Below are positions 27,664 to 36,532 of a stretch of DNA of 64,000 bases, piece after piece. The DNA is from Thalassovita mediterranea. GTDB lineage: Bacteria; Pseudomonadota; Alphaproteobacteria; Caulobacterales; Hyphomonadaceae. The stretch covers positions 1,116,001 through 1,180,000 of the forward strand of contig CP080408.1 in NCBI GenBank assembly GCA_019448215.1, read 5' to 3'. Position numbers and translations under genes: made by a program. The notes beneath the pieces are model-generated. The model did not search any database. It saw only the letters and a program-made list of their open reading frames with translations, and was not told the DNA's origin. The stretch's first letter is position 1, and each line of letters starts with the position of its first letter.

Positions 27664-28492
27664 TTTCTATGGTCTCCCAGAGCTCGATCGCCTGCCGGTG
27701 GGCAGCAACATCATGGACGCGCAGCATATGCGCCCCCCGGCGCAGCGAGTCGAGGCCAACAGCGACAGACGCTGCATCCCGGTCCGCTGCCGCCTCGATA
27801 CCAAGCCGCTTGCCGATAAAGGATTTACGCGACACACCGATCAGCACCGGCAGGCCAAGGCCCACCAGATCGCCCACCCGCGCCAGAACCTGAAAGTTCT
27901 GGTCATACGTCTTCGCAAAGCCGACACCCGGGTCGAGAATGATATGGTCCCGCGGCAGGCCTTCAGCCTCACACGTCGCAATCGCGCCCTCAAAGAAGGC
28001 CAGCATGTCGGCGCCGGCATCCAGCGCCTCATCCTTTACGCCGCGATTATAGGTCAGCACATAGGCCGCGCCCGCTTCTGCCGCGGCGCCCACAATCGCC
28101 GGGTCCGACATGGCGCTCACATCATTGACGATCACCGCGCCCGCCTCGCAGGCCGCCTTCGCGACGCCTGACTTGTAGGTATCGATCGACACCGGCACCC
28201 GGTCCGGCCCGGCCAGCGCCTCGACCACGGACACAGTCCGCGCCAGCTCGTCGGCCTCGCTCACGGCTTCAGCGCCCGGCCGCGTCGACTCCCCGCCAAC
28301 ATCCAGAATATCGGCGCCCGCCGCGACCATCTCTTCGGCATGGGCGAGCGCCGCGCCTGCCTCATCAAACTTGCCGCCATCGGAGAAACTATCCGGCGTC
28401 ACATTGAGGATACCCATGATCAGCGGGCGCCCGCGCGCCTCTGCCAGCAAGCTATCGCGCAGACGGTCTTTCTCGCCCCGCGAAAGCCTCAT
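27650..28492 (-). CDS. folP: Dihydropteroate synthase
   Basis: TIM-barrel enzyme (280 residues) that joins p-aminobenzoate to the pterin pyrophosphate; the target of sulfonamides. Signature segments are IMGILNVTPDSFSDGG, ADILDVGGESTRPGAE, VSIDTYKSGVA, and DPGVGFAKT. It starts the folate trio and overlaps the stop of the RNA methyltransferase gene by 4 bases, so the whole leftward run from 29.3 to 26.8 kb may be one transcript. Confidence 0.94.
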   Translation of the reverse strand: MRLSRGEKDRLRDSLLAEARGRPLIMGILNVTPDSFSDGGKFDEAGAALAHAEEMVAAGADILDVGGESTRPGAEAVSEADELARTVSVVEALAGPDRVPVSIDTYKSGVAKAACEAGAVIVNDVSAMSDPAIVGAAAEAGAAYVLTYNRGVKDEALDAGADMLAFFEGAIATCEAEGLPRDHIILDPGVGFAKTYDQNFQVLARVGDLVGLGLPVLIGVSRKSFIGKRLGIEAAADRDAASVAVGLDSLRRGAHMLRVHDVAAHRQAIELWETIENAAH

Positions 28493-28971
28493 GCCTTCGG
28501 GCCTCCCGGCATGACGGGCCGGTCGCGGAAGCTGCCCATGGATAGCACCCGGTCATACATGACCAACGCGCCCGCAAGGCTCACATTGATGCAGAAGCGT
28601 GTCGGGATCTTCACCACATGGTCACAGCGCGCCAGCATCTCCGGCGACAGGTCGCCCCGCTCACGGCCCAGCACATAGGCCGCCGATTTCGGATGACGGA
28701 ATTCCGGCAGCTCGATCGCATCATCGGTAAGCTCGATCCCCACCATCTGACAGCCCTTGGGCAGCGCAATGTCATCCATCGCATCCCACTGATAATAGGG
28801 CACGCTCTCGAACGTCTTCGACGTGTCCGCCTTATAGGCGACTTTCAGCCGGTCCGCCGCGCCGACAGAGAACACAAAGCTCGCCCCGAACGCATTCGCC
28901 GTCCGCATCAGCGCGCCAAGATTCATCGGCTTGGAAATGCCCTCAGCCCCAATCGCAAAATAACCGCGCAT
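28489..28971 (-). CDS. SpoU-type RNA methyltransferase
   Basis: A 160-residue SPOUT-fold 2'-O-methyltransferase of the TrmH/SpoU group, using S-adenosylmethionine. Motif 1 is PMNLGALMRTANAFGASFVF. Motif 2 is AAYVLGRERGDLSPEML and motif 3 is IPTRFCINVSLAGALVMYD (SLN-type loop with NVSLAGAL). It lacks the N-terminal RNA-binding extension of larger members. The target (tRNA or rRNA) cannot be told. Confidence 0.85.
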   Translation of the reverse strand: MRGYFAIGAEGISKPMNLGALMRTANAFGASFVFSVGAADRLKVAYKADTSKTFESVPYYQWDAMDDIALPKGCQMVGIELTDDAIELPEFRHPKSAAYVLGRERGDLSPEMLARCDHVVKIPTRFCINVSLAGALVMYDRVLSMGSFRDRPVMPGGPKA

Positions 28972-28975
28972 GACT

Positions 28976-29326
28976 CTACCCTTCTGCCCCCGCCGTGAAC
29001 CGCCACGTGACCAGCACCGCCAGGAAAAGCACCGCGGTCACCGCCGTCGCCACGCGTGCAATCTTGATGTGGCGGATCGCGGCTGGATACTCGGTGCGTA
29101 GCCAGGTCGCGGCCTCACCGACGGCATCGCCCGCGTCCAGCTTGTCAGTCCCGGCCACCGCGTGCACGACGGCAAAGCGCGCCGTGCCGTCTTTCAGCTC
29201 ACTGAACTTTGCCTGTGCGGCCCGGCGCAGCACCAGCCCCGCCATCACCCGCATCTGCACCGCCAGCGCAAACAGGAAGGCGACCAGCACACCCGCAATG
29301 AAAAAGCCCAGCGTCGCGCCGCTCAT
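28976..29326 (-). CDS. Small two-helix membrane protein, unknown
   Basis: A 116-residue protein with hydrophobic segments near residues 4-25 and 90-108 around a soluble loop (RRAAQAKFSELKDGTARFAVVHAVAGTDKLDAGDAVGEAATWLRTEYPAA). No motif is recognised. It is tightly placed between the isoaspartyl peptidase and the RNA methyltransferase (gaps of 7 and 4 bases), which supports it being a real gene. Confidence 0.65.
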   Translation of the reverse strand: MSGATLGFFIAGVLVAFLFALAVQMRVMAGLVLRRAAQAKFSELKDGTARFAVVHAVAGTDKLDAGDAVGEAATWLRTEYPAAIRHIKIARVATAVTAVLFLAVLVTWRFTAGAEG

Positions 29327-29333
29327 GCTCTGC

Positions 29334-30206
29334 TCACCTCATCGTCGCGACGTCGAAGCGGCCCGCGCTTGTCACGACACCGCGCTTCATCGTCTCGGCA
29401 TTGAACACCACTTCGACATGGCCCAGCACGTCGACGCAGATCATGCCGCCATCCCCGCCCAGCAGGGTGAGGTCTTCCAGCGAGCCTTCCGCCGCCTCGC
29501 GCAGGCGCTGCTTGCCATAGCGCACGCGAGAGCTGACATCGGCCGCCGCATTGGTGCGCAGGAAATACTCGCCTTGCCCCGTACAGCAGACGGCGACCCG
29601 CTCATCTGCCCAGAGGCCTGCGCCAATAATCGGCGTATCGCCCACCCGGCCCGGCGTCTTGCCAAGCAGACCGCCCGTAGACGTCGCCGCCGCAAGCCGC
29701 CCATCGGTGTCGAGCGCGATCGCCCCCACCGTGCCATGCGCCAGCTCACCCTTCTTAACAGGGCGCGTCACCGCGGGCTTGTAGTAATTCTTCGGGCTGT
29801 GGACCTTTTCCAGCTTGTGCTCGCGCGCAATCATCGCCGCGCCCTTGCCGACGATCAGCACGTGCGGGGTCTTTTCCATGACAAGGCGCGCTGCCGTGAC
29901 CGGCGATTTGTACCCGCGCAGCGACGCGACAGCGCCTGCATTGCGCGAACGCCCGTCCATGATGGCGGCGTCCAGCTCCCACTGGCCGATCGCATTGGGG
30001 GAAGACCCGCGCCCGGCAATGTGATGCCCGCACTCTTCCAGCGCGATGACCAGCGTGTGCACCACATCCAGCGCCTTGTCGCCGCGCGCCAGGCGCGCTT
30101 CGCCTTCGCGCAGCAGTTCGGCCATATGCGTCTCTGCCGCCGCATGGTCACGCTTTCTCAGCGGACCGGCTCCACCATGAAGGGCCAGCGCCCAGCTTTT
30201 CGCCAT
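29334..30206 (-). CDS. Isoaspartyl peptidase / L-asparaginase (Ntn hydrolase)
   Basis: Plant-type asparaginase family, 290 residues, self-cleaving to expose an N-terminal threonine. The nucleophile lies in HGTVGAIALDTDGRLAAATSTGG. The N-terminal ALHGGAG strand, the GRVGDTPIIGAGLWAD loop and CTGQGEYF complete the family signature. It removes isoaspartyl residues from damaged peptides or hydrolyses asparagine. It is divergent from the quinone oxidoreductase gene. Confidence 0.9.
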   Translation of the reverse strand: MAKSWALALHGGAGPLRKRDHAAAETHMAELLREGEARLARGDKALDVVHTLVIALEECGHHIAGRGSSPNAIGQWELDAAIMDGRSRNAGAVASLRGYKSPVTAARLVMEKTPHVLIVGKGAAMIAREHKLEKVHSPKNYYKPAVTRPVKKGELAHGTVGAIALDTDGRLAAATSTGGLLGKTPGRVGDTPIIGAGLWADERVAVCCTGQGEYFLRTNAAADVSSRVRYGKQRLREAAEGSLEDLTLLGGDGGMICVDVLGHVEVVFNAETMKRGVVTSAGRFDVATMR

Positions 30207-30342
30207 CGTTTCAATGCTCCAGCTACGAGGTGATTTTTCCTCGCGTCATGCTTCACAGCGCGCGGTGCCATGGATAGGTTCGGCCCGTCAATTACAAGTC
30301 CCACAAGACACTGCCAAGTGCTACAGCAAGAGGAATACGCCC

Positions 30343-31335
30343 ATGAAAGCCCTACTCTCCAAGACCGCCGGTGGCCCCGACGCCCTCGTCCTTGAGGATG
30401 TGCCATCGCCAGAACCGGGCAAGGGCGAGGTCGTGATCGACGTCAAAGCCGTTGGGGTGAACTATCCAGACGTCCTCATCATCCAGGATATGTACCAGTT
30501 CAAGCCGGAACGCCCCTTCTCTCCGGGCGGTGAGCTTTCGGGCATCGTGAAGGCCGTCGGCGAAGGCGTGACCAAGGTAAAGGTCGGCGACCGCGTCATG
30601 GGCTCCATCGGCTGGGGCGGCATGGCCGAAGAAGCCAAGGTCGACGAAGGCCGCGTGCGTCCTTTCCCGGACTCGATGTCCTTTGAAGAGGCCGCCGCCC
30701 TCCTGATGACGTACGGCACCTCCTATTACGCGCTGAAAGACCGCGGTAACTGCAAGGCGGGCGAAACCCTGCTCGTACTTGGTGCCGCTGGCGGTGTCGG
30801 CCTCGCTGCCGTCGAACTTGGCGCGGCCATGGGCATGGAAGTCATCGCCGCCGCGTCCAGCCAGGACAAGGTGGATCTCGCCATTGAGAAAGGCGCAAAG
30901 CACGGCCTCGTCTATGATCGCGGCCCGCTCGACAAGGCCCAGCAGAAAGCCCTCTCAGACAAGATCAAGGAACTTGGCGGCGGCGGCGTGGACGTCATCT
31001 ATGACGGCGTCGGCGGCGACTATGCCGAACCGGCCCTGCGCGCCATGAACTGGGATGGCCGCTTCCTCGTCATCGGCTTCCCGGCCGGCATCCCGAAAAT
31101 GCCGCTCAACCTGACCCTGCTCAAATCCTGCAACATCATCGGCGTCTTCTGGGGCGCCGCCGTCGCCCGCGACCCGAAAGCAAACGAGCAGAACATCAAG
31201 GAAATCTTTGAGCTCTACGAGACCGGCAAGATCAAGCCCCACGTCTCCAACACCTACCCCCTCGAAAAAGCCGCCGACGCCATCACCGAACTGATGGAAC
31301 GCAAGGCCAAGGGCAAAGTCGTCGTGACGATGTAG
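30343..31335 (+). CDS. NADPH:quinone oxidoreductase (zinc-independent MDR family)
   Basis: A 330-residue medium-chain reductase of the QOR type. Visible are the N-terminal KALLSKTAGGPDALVLEDVPSPEPG, the catalytic-domain GVNYPDVLIIQD, and the Rossmann motif VLGAAGGVGLAAVELGAAMG. No structural zinc cysteines are present. It reduces quinones or acyl-enoyl substrates with NADPH. ATG 30343 has AAGAGGA about 9 bases upstream; an upstream reading to 30214 has no family similarity. Confidence 0.9.
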   Translation: MKALLSKTAGGPDALVLEDVPSPEPGKGEVVIDVKAVGVNYPDVLIIQDMYQFKPERPFSPGGELSGIVKAVGEGVTKVKVGDRVMGSIGWGGMAEEAKVDEGRVRPFPDSMSFEEAAALLMTYGTSYYALKDRGNCKAGETLLVLGAAGGVGLAAVELGAAMGMEVIAAASSQDKVDLAIEKGAKHGLVYDRGPLDKAQQKALSDKIKELGGGGVDVIYDGVGGDYAEPALRAMNWDGRFLVIGFPAGIPKMPLNLTLLKSCNIIGVFWGAAVARDPKANEQNIKEIFELYETGKIKPHVSNTYPLEKAADAITELMERKAKGKVVVTM

Positions 31336-31360
31336 GCTCTGAGGCCACCCCAAACACAAA

Positions 31361-31385
31361 AGCCCGGCAGGCCAACTGCCGGGCT
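31361..31385 (+). terminator. Intrinsic terminator after the quinone oxidoreductase
   Basis: Stem AGCCCGGCAG / CTGCCGGGCT with a 5-base loop, followed by TCTTC, 25 bases after the stop codon; an A-run precedes it. Confidence 0.75.
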
Positions 31386-31404
31386 TCTTCATGGCCGGAA
31401 ACAG

Positions 31405-31856
31405 CCGCTCATCCCGGCGAACGCCGGGATCTCGTGCAACAAGCCCTGCACCCAACCTGGCTGAGACCCCGGCGTTCGCCGGGGTGAGCGGATTGTGGCT
31501 ATGCAGCCTTTTCCGGCCCGCATACCAAGGTGCATGGCCTTCTACGTCTACATCATGACCAACAAGCCGAGAGGCGTTCTCTACACCGGCATGACCGACG
31601 ACATTAATCGTCGCGCATGGGAGCACCGCGAGCACGTAATCGAAGGCTTCACCGACAAGTATAACTGCGAAATGCTGGTCTGGGTCGAAGTCCATGAAAG
31701 CCGCGAGTCGGCCTTCGCTCGCGAGCGCCGTATCAAGGAATGGAAACGCGACTGGAAAATTGAGCTCATCGAAGAGCGAAATCCAGACTGGCTCGATCTC
31801 GCCGACGCCCTGATGTGATTCCTCCACAGTCCGCTCATCCCGGCGCAAGCCGGGAT
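31405..31856. mobile_element. Second GIY-YIG/REP unit with a different palindrome family
   Basis: Three copies of a 26-bp palindrome surround a GIY-YIG gene: 31405-31430 (forward), 31466-31491 (inverted, 24/26 match to the first) and 31831-31856 (forward). The core is ATCCCGGCG...CGCCGGGAT. The inner pair 31466-31491 and 31831-31856 forms an inverted repeat around the gene, in the same orientation as in the 26.4-26.8 kb unit. The right arms of both units share CGCTCATCC at the gene-proximal edge. Mobility is inferred. Confidence 0.5.
31534..31818 (+). CDS. GIY-YIG nuclease family protein
   Basis: A 94-residue single-domain GIY-YIG protein. Motif halves are YVYIMTN and LYTGMTDD. The catalytic arginine lies in INRRAWEHREH, with FTDKYN as the usual next strand, and the glutamate in FARERRIKEWKRDWK. 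It is a closer match to typical COG2827 members than the protein at 26.4 kb and clearly a different subgroup. ATG 31534 starts right at the domain; an in-frame GTG at 31495 is possible. The stop is 12 bases from the right palindrome. Confidence 0.85.
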   Translation: MAFYVYIMTNKPRGVLYTGMTDDINRRAWEHREHVIEGFTDKYNCEMLVWVEVHESRESAFARERRIKEWKRDWKIELIEERNPDWLDLADALM

Positions 31857-32710
31857 CTCATGCAGCAAGCCCCACACCCAACCTCCCGAAGACCCCTGCG
31901 GAGGCAGGGGTCCATGGTGGTATGCTTGAGAGTTTGCACTCCGGGGCTGGCGGGCCGCGCCACTGCCGTGGCCTTCTTCGCTGAAATCAGTCCACCGGAC
32001 TGATTTCCGGGCGCTTCAAAGGGATACCCGCCCCTCATCCTGAGCTTGTCGAAGGACGCAGGGTTCTCCGGAGAGAGCGAGCGATCTGCGGAGCGCCATT
32101 CATGCGATCATCCAACAAATCCGTGATCCGTCATCCCGGAATTTGCGCATGCAAATATCCGGGACCCAGATCCTTTGAAAAAAGCTGGGTCCCGGGTCGC
32201 TTGCAGCGCCCGGGATGACGAGGACTGATTTGTTCAAACACAACCTTCCGAAGACCCCTGCGAAAGCAGGGGTCCATGTTGGGATGCTCAATGGTTTGCA
32301 CTCCGGTGCTGGCGAGCCGCTATGGATACCTGCCCCTCATCCTGAGCTTGTCGAAGGCCGCAGGTATCGCCGGAGAGAGCGAGCGATCTGCAGAGCGCCA
32401 TTCATGCAATCATCCGACAAATCCGTGATCCGTCATCCCGGAATTTGCGCATGCAAATATCCGGGACCCAGATCCTCTTAAAAAGCTGGGTCCCGGGTCG
32501 CTTCCAGCGCCCGGGATGACGAGGACTGATTTGTTCAAACCCAACCTCCCGAAGACCCCTGCGGAGGCATGGGTCCATGGTGGTGGGTTTGAGGGGTAGC
32601 GTCCCGGCGCTGGCGAGCCGCGCCACTGCCGTGGCCTTCTTCGCTGAAATCAGTCCACCGGACTGATTTCCGGGCGCTTCGAAGGGATACCTGCCTGCGC
32701 AGGTATCTTC
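31857..32710. repeat. Mosaic of direct repeats built from REP-like palindromes
   Basis: No gene is supported in 31819-32857. A 221-bp block at 32022-32242 recurs at 32324-32544 with few changes (offset 302). A module beginning AACCTCCCGAAGACCCCTGC occurs three times (31880, 32242, 32543). Another module with the palindrome GAAATCAGTCC-acc-GGACTGATTTC occurs at 31983-32007 and 32646-32670. Nested palindromes include GTCATCCCGG/CCGGGATGAC (32130-32139, 32210-32219) around GGGACCCAG/CTGGGTCCC. The CTCATCCTGAGC...TCGAAGG motif (32034, 32336) is related to the 34-bp repeat at 26.4 kb. Confidence 0.8.
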
Positions 32711-32857
32711 GAAGATGTCAGCGTCAGATGCCGGGCTCTGTAATCCCCCAAAAACCCCAAAACAGTACGCCCCGTACAAACGTACAATCATGGTTAATTT
32801 CCGGTCGGAAACAATTCTTCCGTCCGCATATCTCGTGGGTACGGCTATCCTTAATGC

Positions 32858-33529
32858 ATGTCCCCCAACCCGCCCCAGCTGGATCAGACCCTGCAGCGCC
32901 TCTGGCAGCATCTTGCCAGACTGGCCGCGTATCTCCTGATCCTGATTGAGCGATCGGGGCCAAGCCAACACCCAAGCTGGATTCGCTCGTCACTATTGGC
33001 GGCAGAGGCGCTCACACGTCGTCTCCTCATGCTGGAGGTGCGCGCCCTCGGCCCGCTGCGCCCACACCCAGCGCGTGCCACCCCTTCAACCCAAACCACA
33101 CGCCTCGACACCACCGGCCAATCCCCCTCAAAGCGGGGTTTCCAGCTCACCGAGCCTATCGCTTCCCTGCGCGCGGGCTTCTGGATCGAGGGGCAGAAGA
33201 GAGGCCGCTTCGGACCACGTCCGCAGCCCCGAATCCTCGAAATTCTGGACGCCCATTTACCAAAATTCGAGCAAGATAGAACGGGCCGTTCCGATAAATT
33301 GGCTGAGCGGTTACACGCCCTTCTCGCCATCATCGACGACACGGCCGCCGCCACAAGGCGCCTTGCCCGCAGGATGACCCCGCGCGTCAGCGCGATCGGC
33401 CTCATCCGCAAGCGATCGCCGCTCCGAGCTGGTCATCCGCCCGGCGCAAGGTCCCGCGAGGTGCCGGACTGGCTGCGCGACGGCCTCGCTGTCGTCACCG
33501 TCGAGCTTCGCGCCCCGCCGCCGCTTTAA
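32858..33529 (+). CDS. Conserved alphaproteobacterial protein of unknown function
   Basis: A 223-residue Arg/Leu-rich protein. The N-terminal half is helical (LDQTLQRLWQHLARLAAYLLILIERS). A central block FQLTEPIASLRAGFW and PRPQPRILEILDA comes next, then helices rich in ARRLARRMTPR. A C-terminal block follows (SPLRAGHPPGARSREVPDWLRDGLAVVTVELRAPP). The last block resembles, from memory, a family of uncharacterised proteins scattered in Alphaproteobacteria. It lies at the right edge of the repeat island. Weak composition bias leaves some doubt that it is expressed. Confidence 0.6.
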   Translation: MSPNPPQLDQTLQRLWQHLARLAAYLLILIERSGPSQHPSWIRSSLLAAEALTRRLLMLEVRALGPLRPHPARATPSTQTTRLDTTGQSPSKRGFQLTEPIASLRAGFWIEGQKRGRFGPRPQPRILEILDAHLPKFEQDRTGRSDKLAERLHALLAIIDDTAAATRRLARRMTPRVSAIGLIRKRSPLRAGHPPGARSREVPDWLRDGLAVVTVELRAPPPL

Positions 33530-33627
33530 CCCTGAAGACCCACACCACCCGCATCGTGCGGGCGCACGCACTGCCTCACGCGCGCTTGTCCACACGCGCT
33601 GGCCCACACGCATGGGCCCAAACGAAA

Positions 33628-33659
33628 ACGGCCCGCAACTTTGAAAAGGTACGGGCCGT
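33628..33659 (-). terminator. Terminator after the sdh operon
   Basis: Stem ACGGCCCG / CGGGCCGT with a 16-base loop. Read leftward it is followed by TTTTCGTTTG, fitting termination of the sdhCDAB transcript. Confidence 0.7.
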
Positions 33660-33684
33660 CATCTGATCTTCTGGAAAAGCGGCG

Positions 33685-34467
33685 CTAAGCGACGCGCTCA
33701 ACCATCATGTGCTTGATCTTTGCGATCGCCTTGGCCGGGTTGAGGCCTTTCGGGCAGACCTGCGCACAGTTCATGATGGTGTGGCAGCGATAGAGCTTGA
33801 ACGGGTCTTCAAGGTCATCGAGGCGCTCACCGGTGGCTTCGTCGCGGCTGTCGATCAGCCAGCGATAGGCCTGAAGCAGCGCGGCAGGGCCCAGATACTT
33901 GTCGCCATTCCACCAATAGGACGGGCAGGAGGTCGAGCAGCAGGCGCAGAGGATGCACTCATAGAGGCCGTTCAGCTCATTGCGCTGTTCTTCCGACTGC
34001 TTCCACTCTTTCTCAGGCTCCGGCGTATCGGTCTTGAGGAAGGGCTGCACATAGGCGTGCTGGGCGTAGAAGTTTGTCAGGTCCGGCACGAGGTCCTTGA
34101 CCACAGGCAGGTGCGGCAGCGGCGCGATCGTGATGGTCGATCCGGCAACTTCGTCCCAGCCCTTGGTACAGGCGATCGTGTTGTGGCCGCCAATGTTCAT
34201 CGAACAGGAGCCGCAAACGCCTTCCCGGCACGACCGGCGGAAAGCCAGGGTCGGGTCGACATTGTTCTTGATCCAGATCAGGACGTCGAGAACCATCGGA
34301 CCGCAGCGGTCCATGTCCACATGATAGGTGTCCCAGCGCGGATTGCCGCCCTCTTCAGGAGAGTAGCGATAGATCTTGAACGCCTTGGTGGTCTTGGCGC
34401 CATCCGGCTTTGGCCATTCCTTGCCCTTTTTGGGCGCGGAGCCTTTGGGTAGTGTCAGCTGAACCAT
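33685..34467 (-). CDS. sdhB: Succinate dehydrogenase iron-sulfur subunit
   Basis: Subunit of respiratory complex II (260 residues) that carries electrons from SdhA flavin to quinone. The plant-type [2Fe-2S] cluster uses [16 protein letters not shown] plus a later Cys (NTIACT). The [4Fe-4S] and [3Fe-4S] clusters use [17 protein letters not shown] and [21 protein letters not shown]. It is the last gene of sdhC-sdhD-sdhA-(orf)-sdhB and acts on the cytoplasmic face of the inner membrane. Confidence 0.96.
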   Translation of the reverse strand: MVQLTLPKGSAPKKGKEWPKPDGAKTTKAFKIYRYSPEEGGNPRWDTYHVDMDRCGPMVLDVLIWIKNNVDPTLAFRRSCREGVCGSCSMNIGGHNTIACTKGWDEVAGSTITIAPLPHLPVVKDLVPDLTNFYAQHAYVQPFLKTDTPEPEKEWKQSEEQRNELNGLYECILCACCSTSCPSYWWNGDKYLGPAALLQAYRWLIDSRDEATGERLDDLEDPFKLYRCHTIMNCAQVCPKGLNPAKAIAKIKHMMVERVA

Positions 34468-34470
34468 ATT

Positions 34471-34710
34471 TTAGTCTTCCAAGTCTTCAGGAGTCAGAGT
34501 TTCAACCTCGTCCCAGTCCTGCTCTGTGTAGTTCCATCTGCTCAAGACAATGAACTTATAGCGGCCCGCGGTCAGAATTCTTTTTGCCTCGTCGCGGGCT
34601 TCCATCTCTGTCGAGGCGTAGCATTCCTGTGCTTCATCGTCATTAAGATAGGAAGCCTCGGAAACCCAAAAATCGAGCCCCCAATTTCCATCATGCGGGT
34701 TAATTGACAT
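34471..34710 (-). CDS. 79-residue unknown protein inside the sdh operon
   Basis: Acidic soluble protein with aromatic-rich segments (NWGLDFWVSEASYLNDDEAQECYASTEMEARDEAKRILTAGRYKFIVLSRWNYTEQDWDEVE is the bulk of it, read in parts). No known motif or membrane segment is seen. Its ATG follows the sdhA stop directly (TAG-ATG) and its stop is 3 bases from sdhB, so it is translated with them. The usual operon has sdhA next to sdhB; a complex II assembly or regulatory role is speculative. Confidence 0.65.
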   Translation of the reverse strand: MSINPHDGNWGLDFWVSEASYLNDDEAQECYASTEMEARDEAKRILTAGRYKFIVLSRWNYTEQDWDEVETLTPEDLED

Positions 34711-36501
34711 CTAGTACACACGCGCCTTCGGCTTGATGTACTCGATGTCGTTGGACATCGTGAACTCATGCACGGGGCGGTAGTCGATTGTCACCTTGCC
34801 GGCCTCGTCGACCCAGGCAAGCGTGTGCTTCATCCATTCTGCATCGTCGCGGTCCGCAAAGTCCTCGCGGGCATGCGCGCCGCGGCTTTCCTTACGGTTG
34901 GCGGCTGAGTTCACTGTCACCGCGGCCTGCGCGATGAGGTTGTCGAACTCCAGCGCCTCGACAAGATCGGTGTTCCAGATCAGGCCGCGATCCTTCACAT
35001 CCATGCCGCCGACGCGGCCATAGATGCTGTCGATCTTCTCGACGCCTTCATCAAGGACTTCACCGGTGCGGAAGACGGCGCAATTGGTCTGCATCGCCTT
35101 CTGCATGTCCATGCGCAGCTGCGCGACAGGCTGGTCGCCCTTCGCATTGCGCACGCGGTCAAAGCGGGCAAGGTGGCTGTCGGTCTGGCTGTCGCGGATT
35201 TCTGGCTGGCTTGCACCCGCTTCCAGCGTCGCGCCGCAGCGAAGACCTGCCGCCCGGCCGAAGACCACAAGGTCGATCAGCGAGTTGGAGCCAAGGCGGT
35301 TTGCACCGTGGACGGACACACAGGCTGCTTCACCAACGGCCATCAGGCCCTGGACGACGCTGTCAGGATCGCCGCCCTTCTTGGTGAGAACTTCGCCGTG
35401 ATAGTTCGTCGGGATGCCGCCCATATTGTAGTGGACCGTCGGGAGGACCGGGATCGGCTCTTTCGTGACGTCGACGCCAGAGAAGACTTTCGCGGTTTCC
35501 GAAATGCCCGGCAGACGCTCTGCCAGCGTTTCCGGCGGCAGGTGTTCAAGGTGAAGGTGGATATGGTCCTTGCCCTCACCAACGCCGCGGCCTTCGCGGA
35601 TTTCCACGGTCATGGCACGCGCCACGACATCGCGGGATGCAAGGTCCTTCGCCGATGGGGCATAGCGCTCCATGAAGCGCTCACCTTCGGAATTGGTCAG
35701 ATAGCCGCCTTCGCCGCGTGCGCCTTCAGTGATGAGGCAGCCTGCGCCGTAAATGCCGGTCGGGTGGAACTGGATGAACTCCATGTCCTGCAGCGGCAGG
35801 CCGGCGCGAAGCACCATGGCATTGCCATCGCCCGTACAGGTGTGAGCCGAGGTACAGGAGAAGAAGGCGCGGCCATAACCGCCCGTCGCGAGGATCGTCT
35901 TCTGCGCGCGGAAGCGGTGAAGCGTGCCATCATCCAGCTTCCAAGCGGTGACACCGCGGCAGGCGCCTTCCTCATCCATGATGAGGTCGAGCGCGAAATA
36001 CTCGATGAAGAACTCGGTCTCTTCCTTGACGCACTGGCCGTAAAGCGTGTGCAGCATGGCGTGACCGGTCCGGTCAGCGGCGGCGCAGGTGCGCTGGACT
36101 GGAGGGCCTTCGCCATATTCGGTGGTGTGGCCGCCGAATGGACGCTGATAGATCTTGCCCTGCTCGTTGCGCGAGAATGGCATGCCCCAGTGCTCAAGCT
36201 CATAAACCGCCTTCGGCGCTTCACGGCAGAGATATTCGATAGAGTCCTGGTCGCCGAGCCAGTCGGAGCCCTTGACCGTATCATACATGTGCCAGCGCCA
36301 GTCATCCGGGCCCATATTGCCCAGCGACGCGGCGATGCCGCCTTGCGCGGCAACCGTGTGCGAGCGGGTCGGGAAGACCTTGGTGATACATGCCGTTTTC
36401 AGGCCTGCCTGTGCTGCGCCAAGCGCTGCGCGAAGGCCTGAACCGCCAGCGCCGACAACGACGACGTCATAGGTGTGATCGACAAATTTATAGTCAGACA
36501 T
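34711..36501 (-). CDS. sdhA: Succinate dehydrogenase flavoprotein subunit
   Basis: Catalytic FAD subunit (596 residues) that oxidises succinate to fumarate. The dinucleotide fold is [21 protein letters not shown]. The covalent-FAD histidine lies in [12 protein letters not shown]. The active-site region is [19 protein letters not shown], with [19 protein letters not shown] upstream. The C-terminal helical domain ends in [22 protein letters not shown]. Length is typical. Confidence 0.97.
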   Translation of the reverse strand: MSDYKFVDHTYDVVVVGAGGSGLRAALGAAQAGLKTACITKVFPTRSHTVAAQGGIAASLGNMGPDDWRWHMYDTVKGSDWLGDQDSIEYLCREAPKAVYELEHWGMPFSRNEQGKIYQRPFGGHTTEYGEGPPVQRTCAAADRTGHAMLHTLYGQCVKEETEFFIEYFALDLIMDEEGACRGVTAWKLDDGTLHRFRAQKTILATGGYGRAFFSCTSAHTCTGDGNAMVLRAGLPLQDMEFIQFHPTGIYGAGCLITEGARGEGGYLTNSEGERFMERYAPSAKDLASRDVVARAMTVEIREGRGVGEGKDHIHLHLEHLPPETLAERLPGISETAKVFSGVDVTKEPIPVLPTVHYNMGGIPTNYHGEVLTKKGGDPDSVVQGLMAVGEAACVSVHGANRLGSNSLIDLVVFGRAAGLRCGATLEAGASQPEIRDSQTDSHLARFDRVRNAKGDQPVAQLRMDMQKAMQTNCAVFRTGEVLDEGVEKIDSIYGRVGGMDVKDRGLIWNTDLVEALEFDNLIAQAAVTVNSAANRKESRGAHAREDFADRDDAEWMKHTLAWVDEAGKVTIDYRPVHEFTMSNDIEYIKPKARVY

Positions 36502-36532
36502 GGTGCCTTCCCTTTCCGGGGCCCGTCGCGCT

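Noticed and set aside
30955-31848. 297-codon minus-strand frame
   Set aside because: It runs antisense through the quinone oxidoreductase and the second GIY-YIG gene.
32215-32481. 88-codon plus-strand frame in the repeat mosaic
   Set aside because: The encoded phrases (KAGVHV, HPELVEGR) are translations of the palindromic repeats, a common false gene.
31857-32710. CRISPR array
   Set aside because: The repeats are long, few, palindromic and unevenly spaced, with no short unique spacers and no cas genes.
32402-32971. 189-codon minus-strand frame
   Set aside because: Built from repeat modules; no ribosome site or motif.
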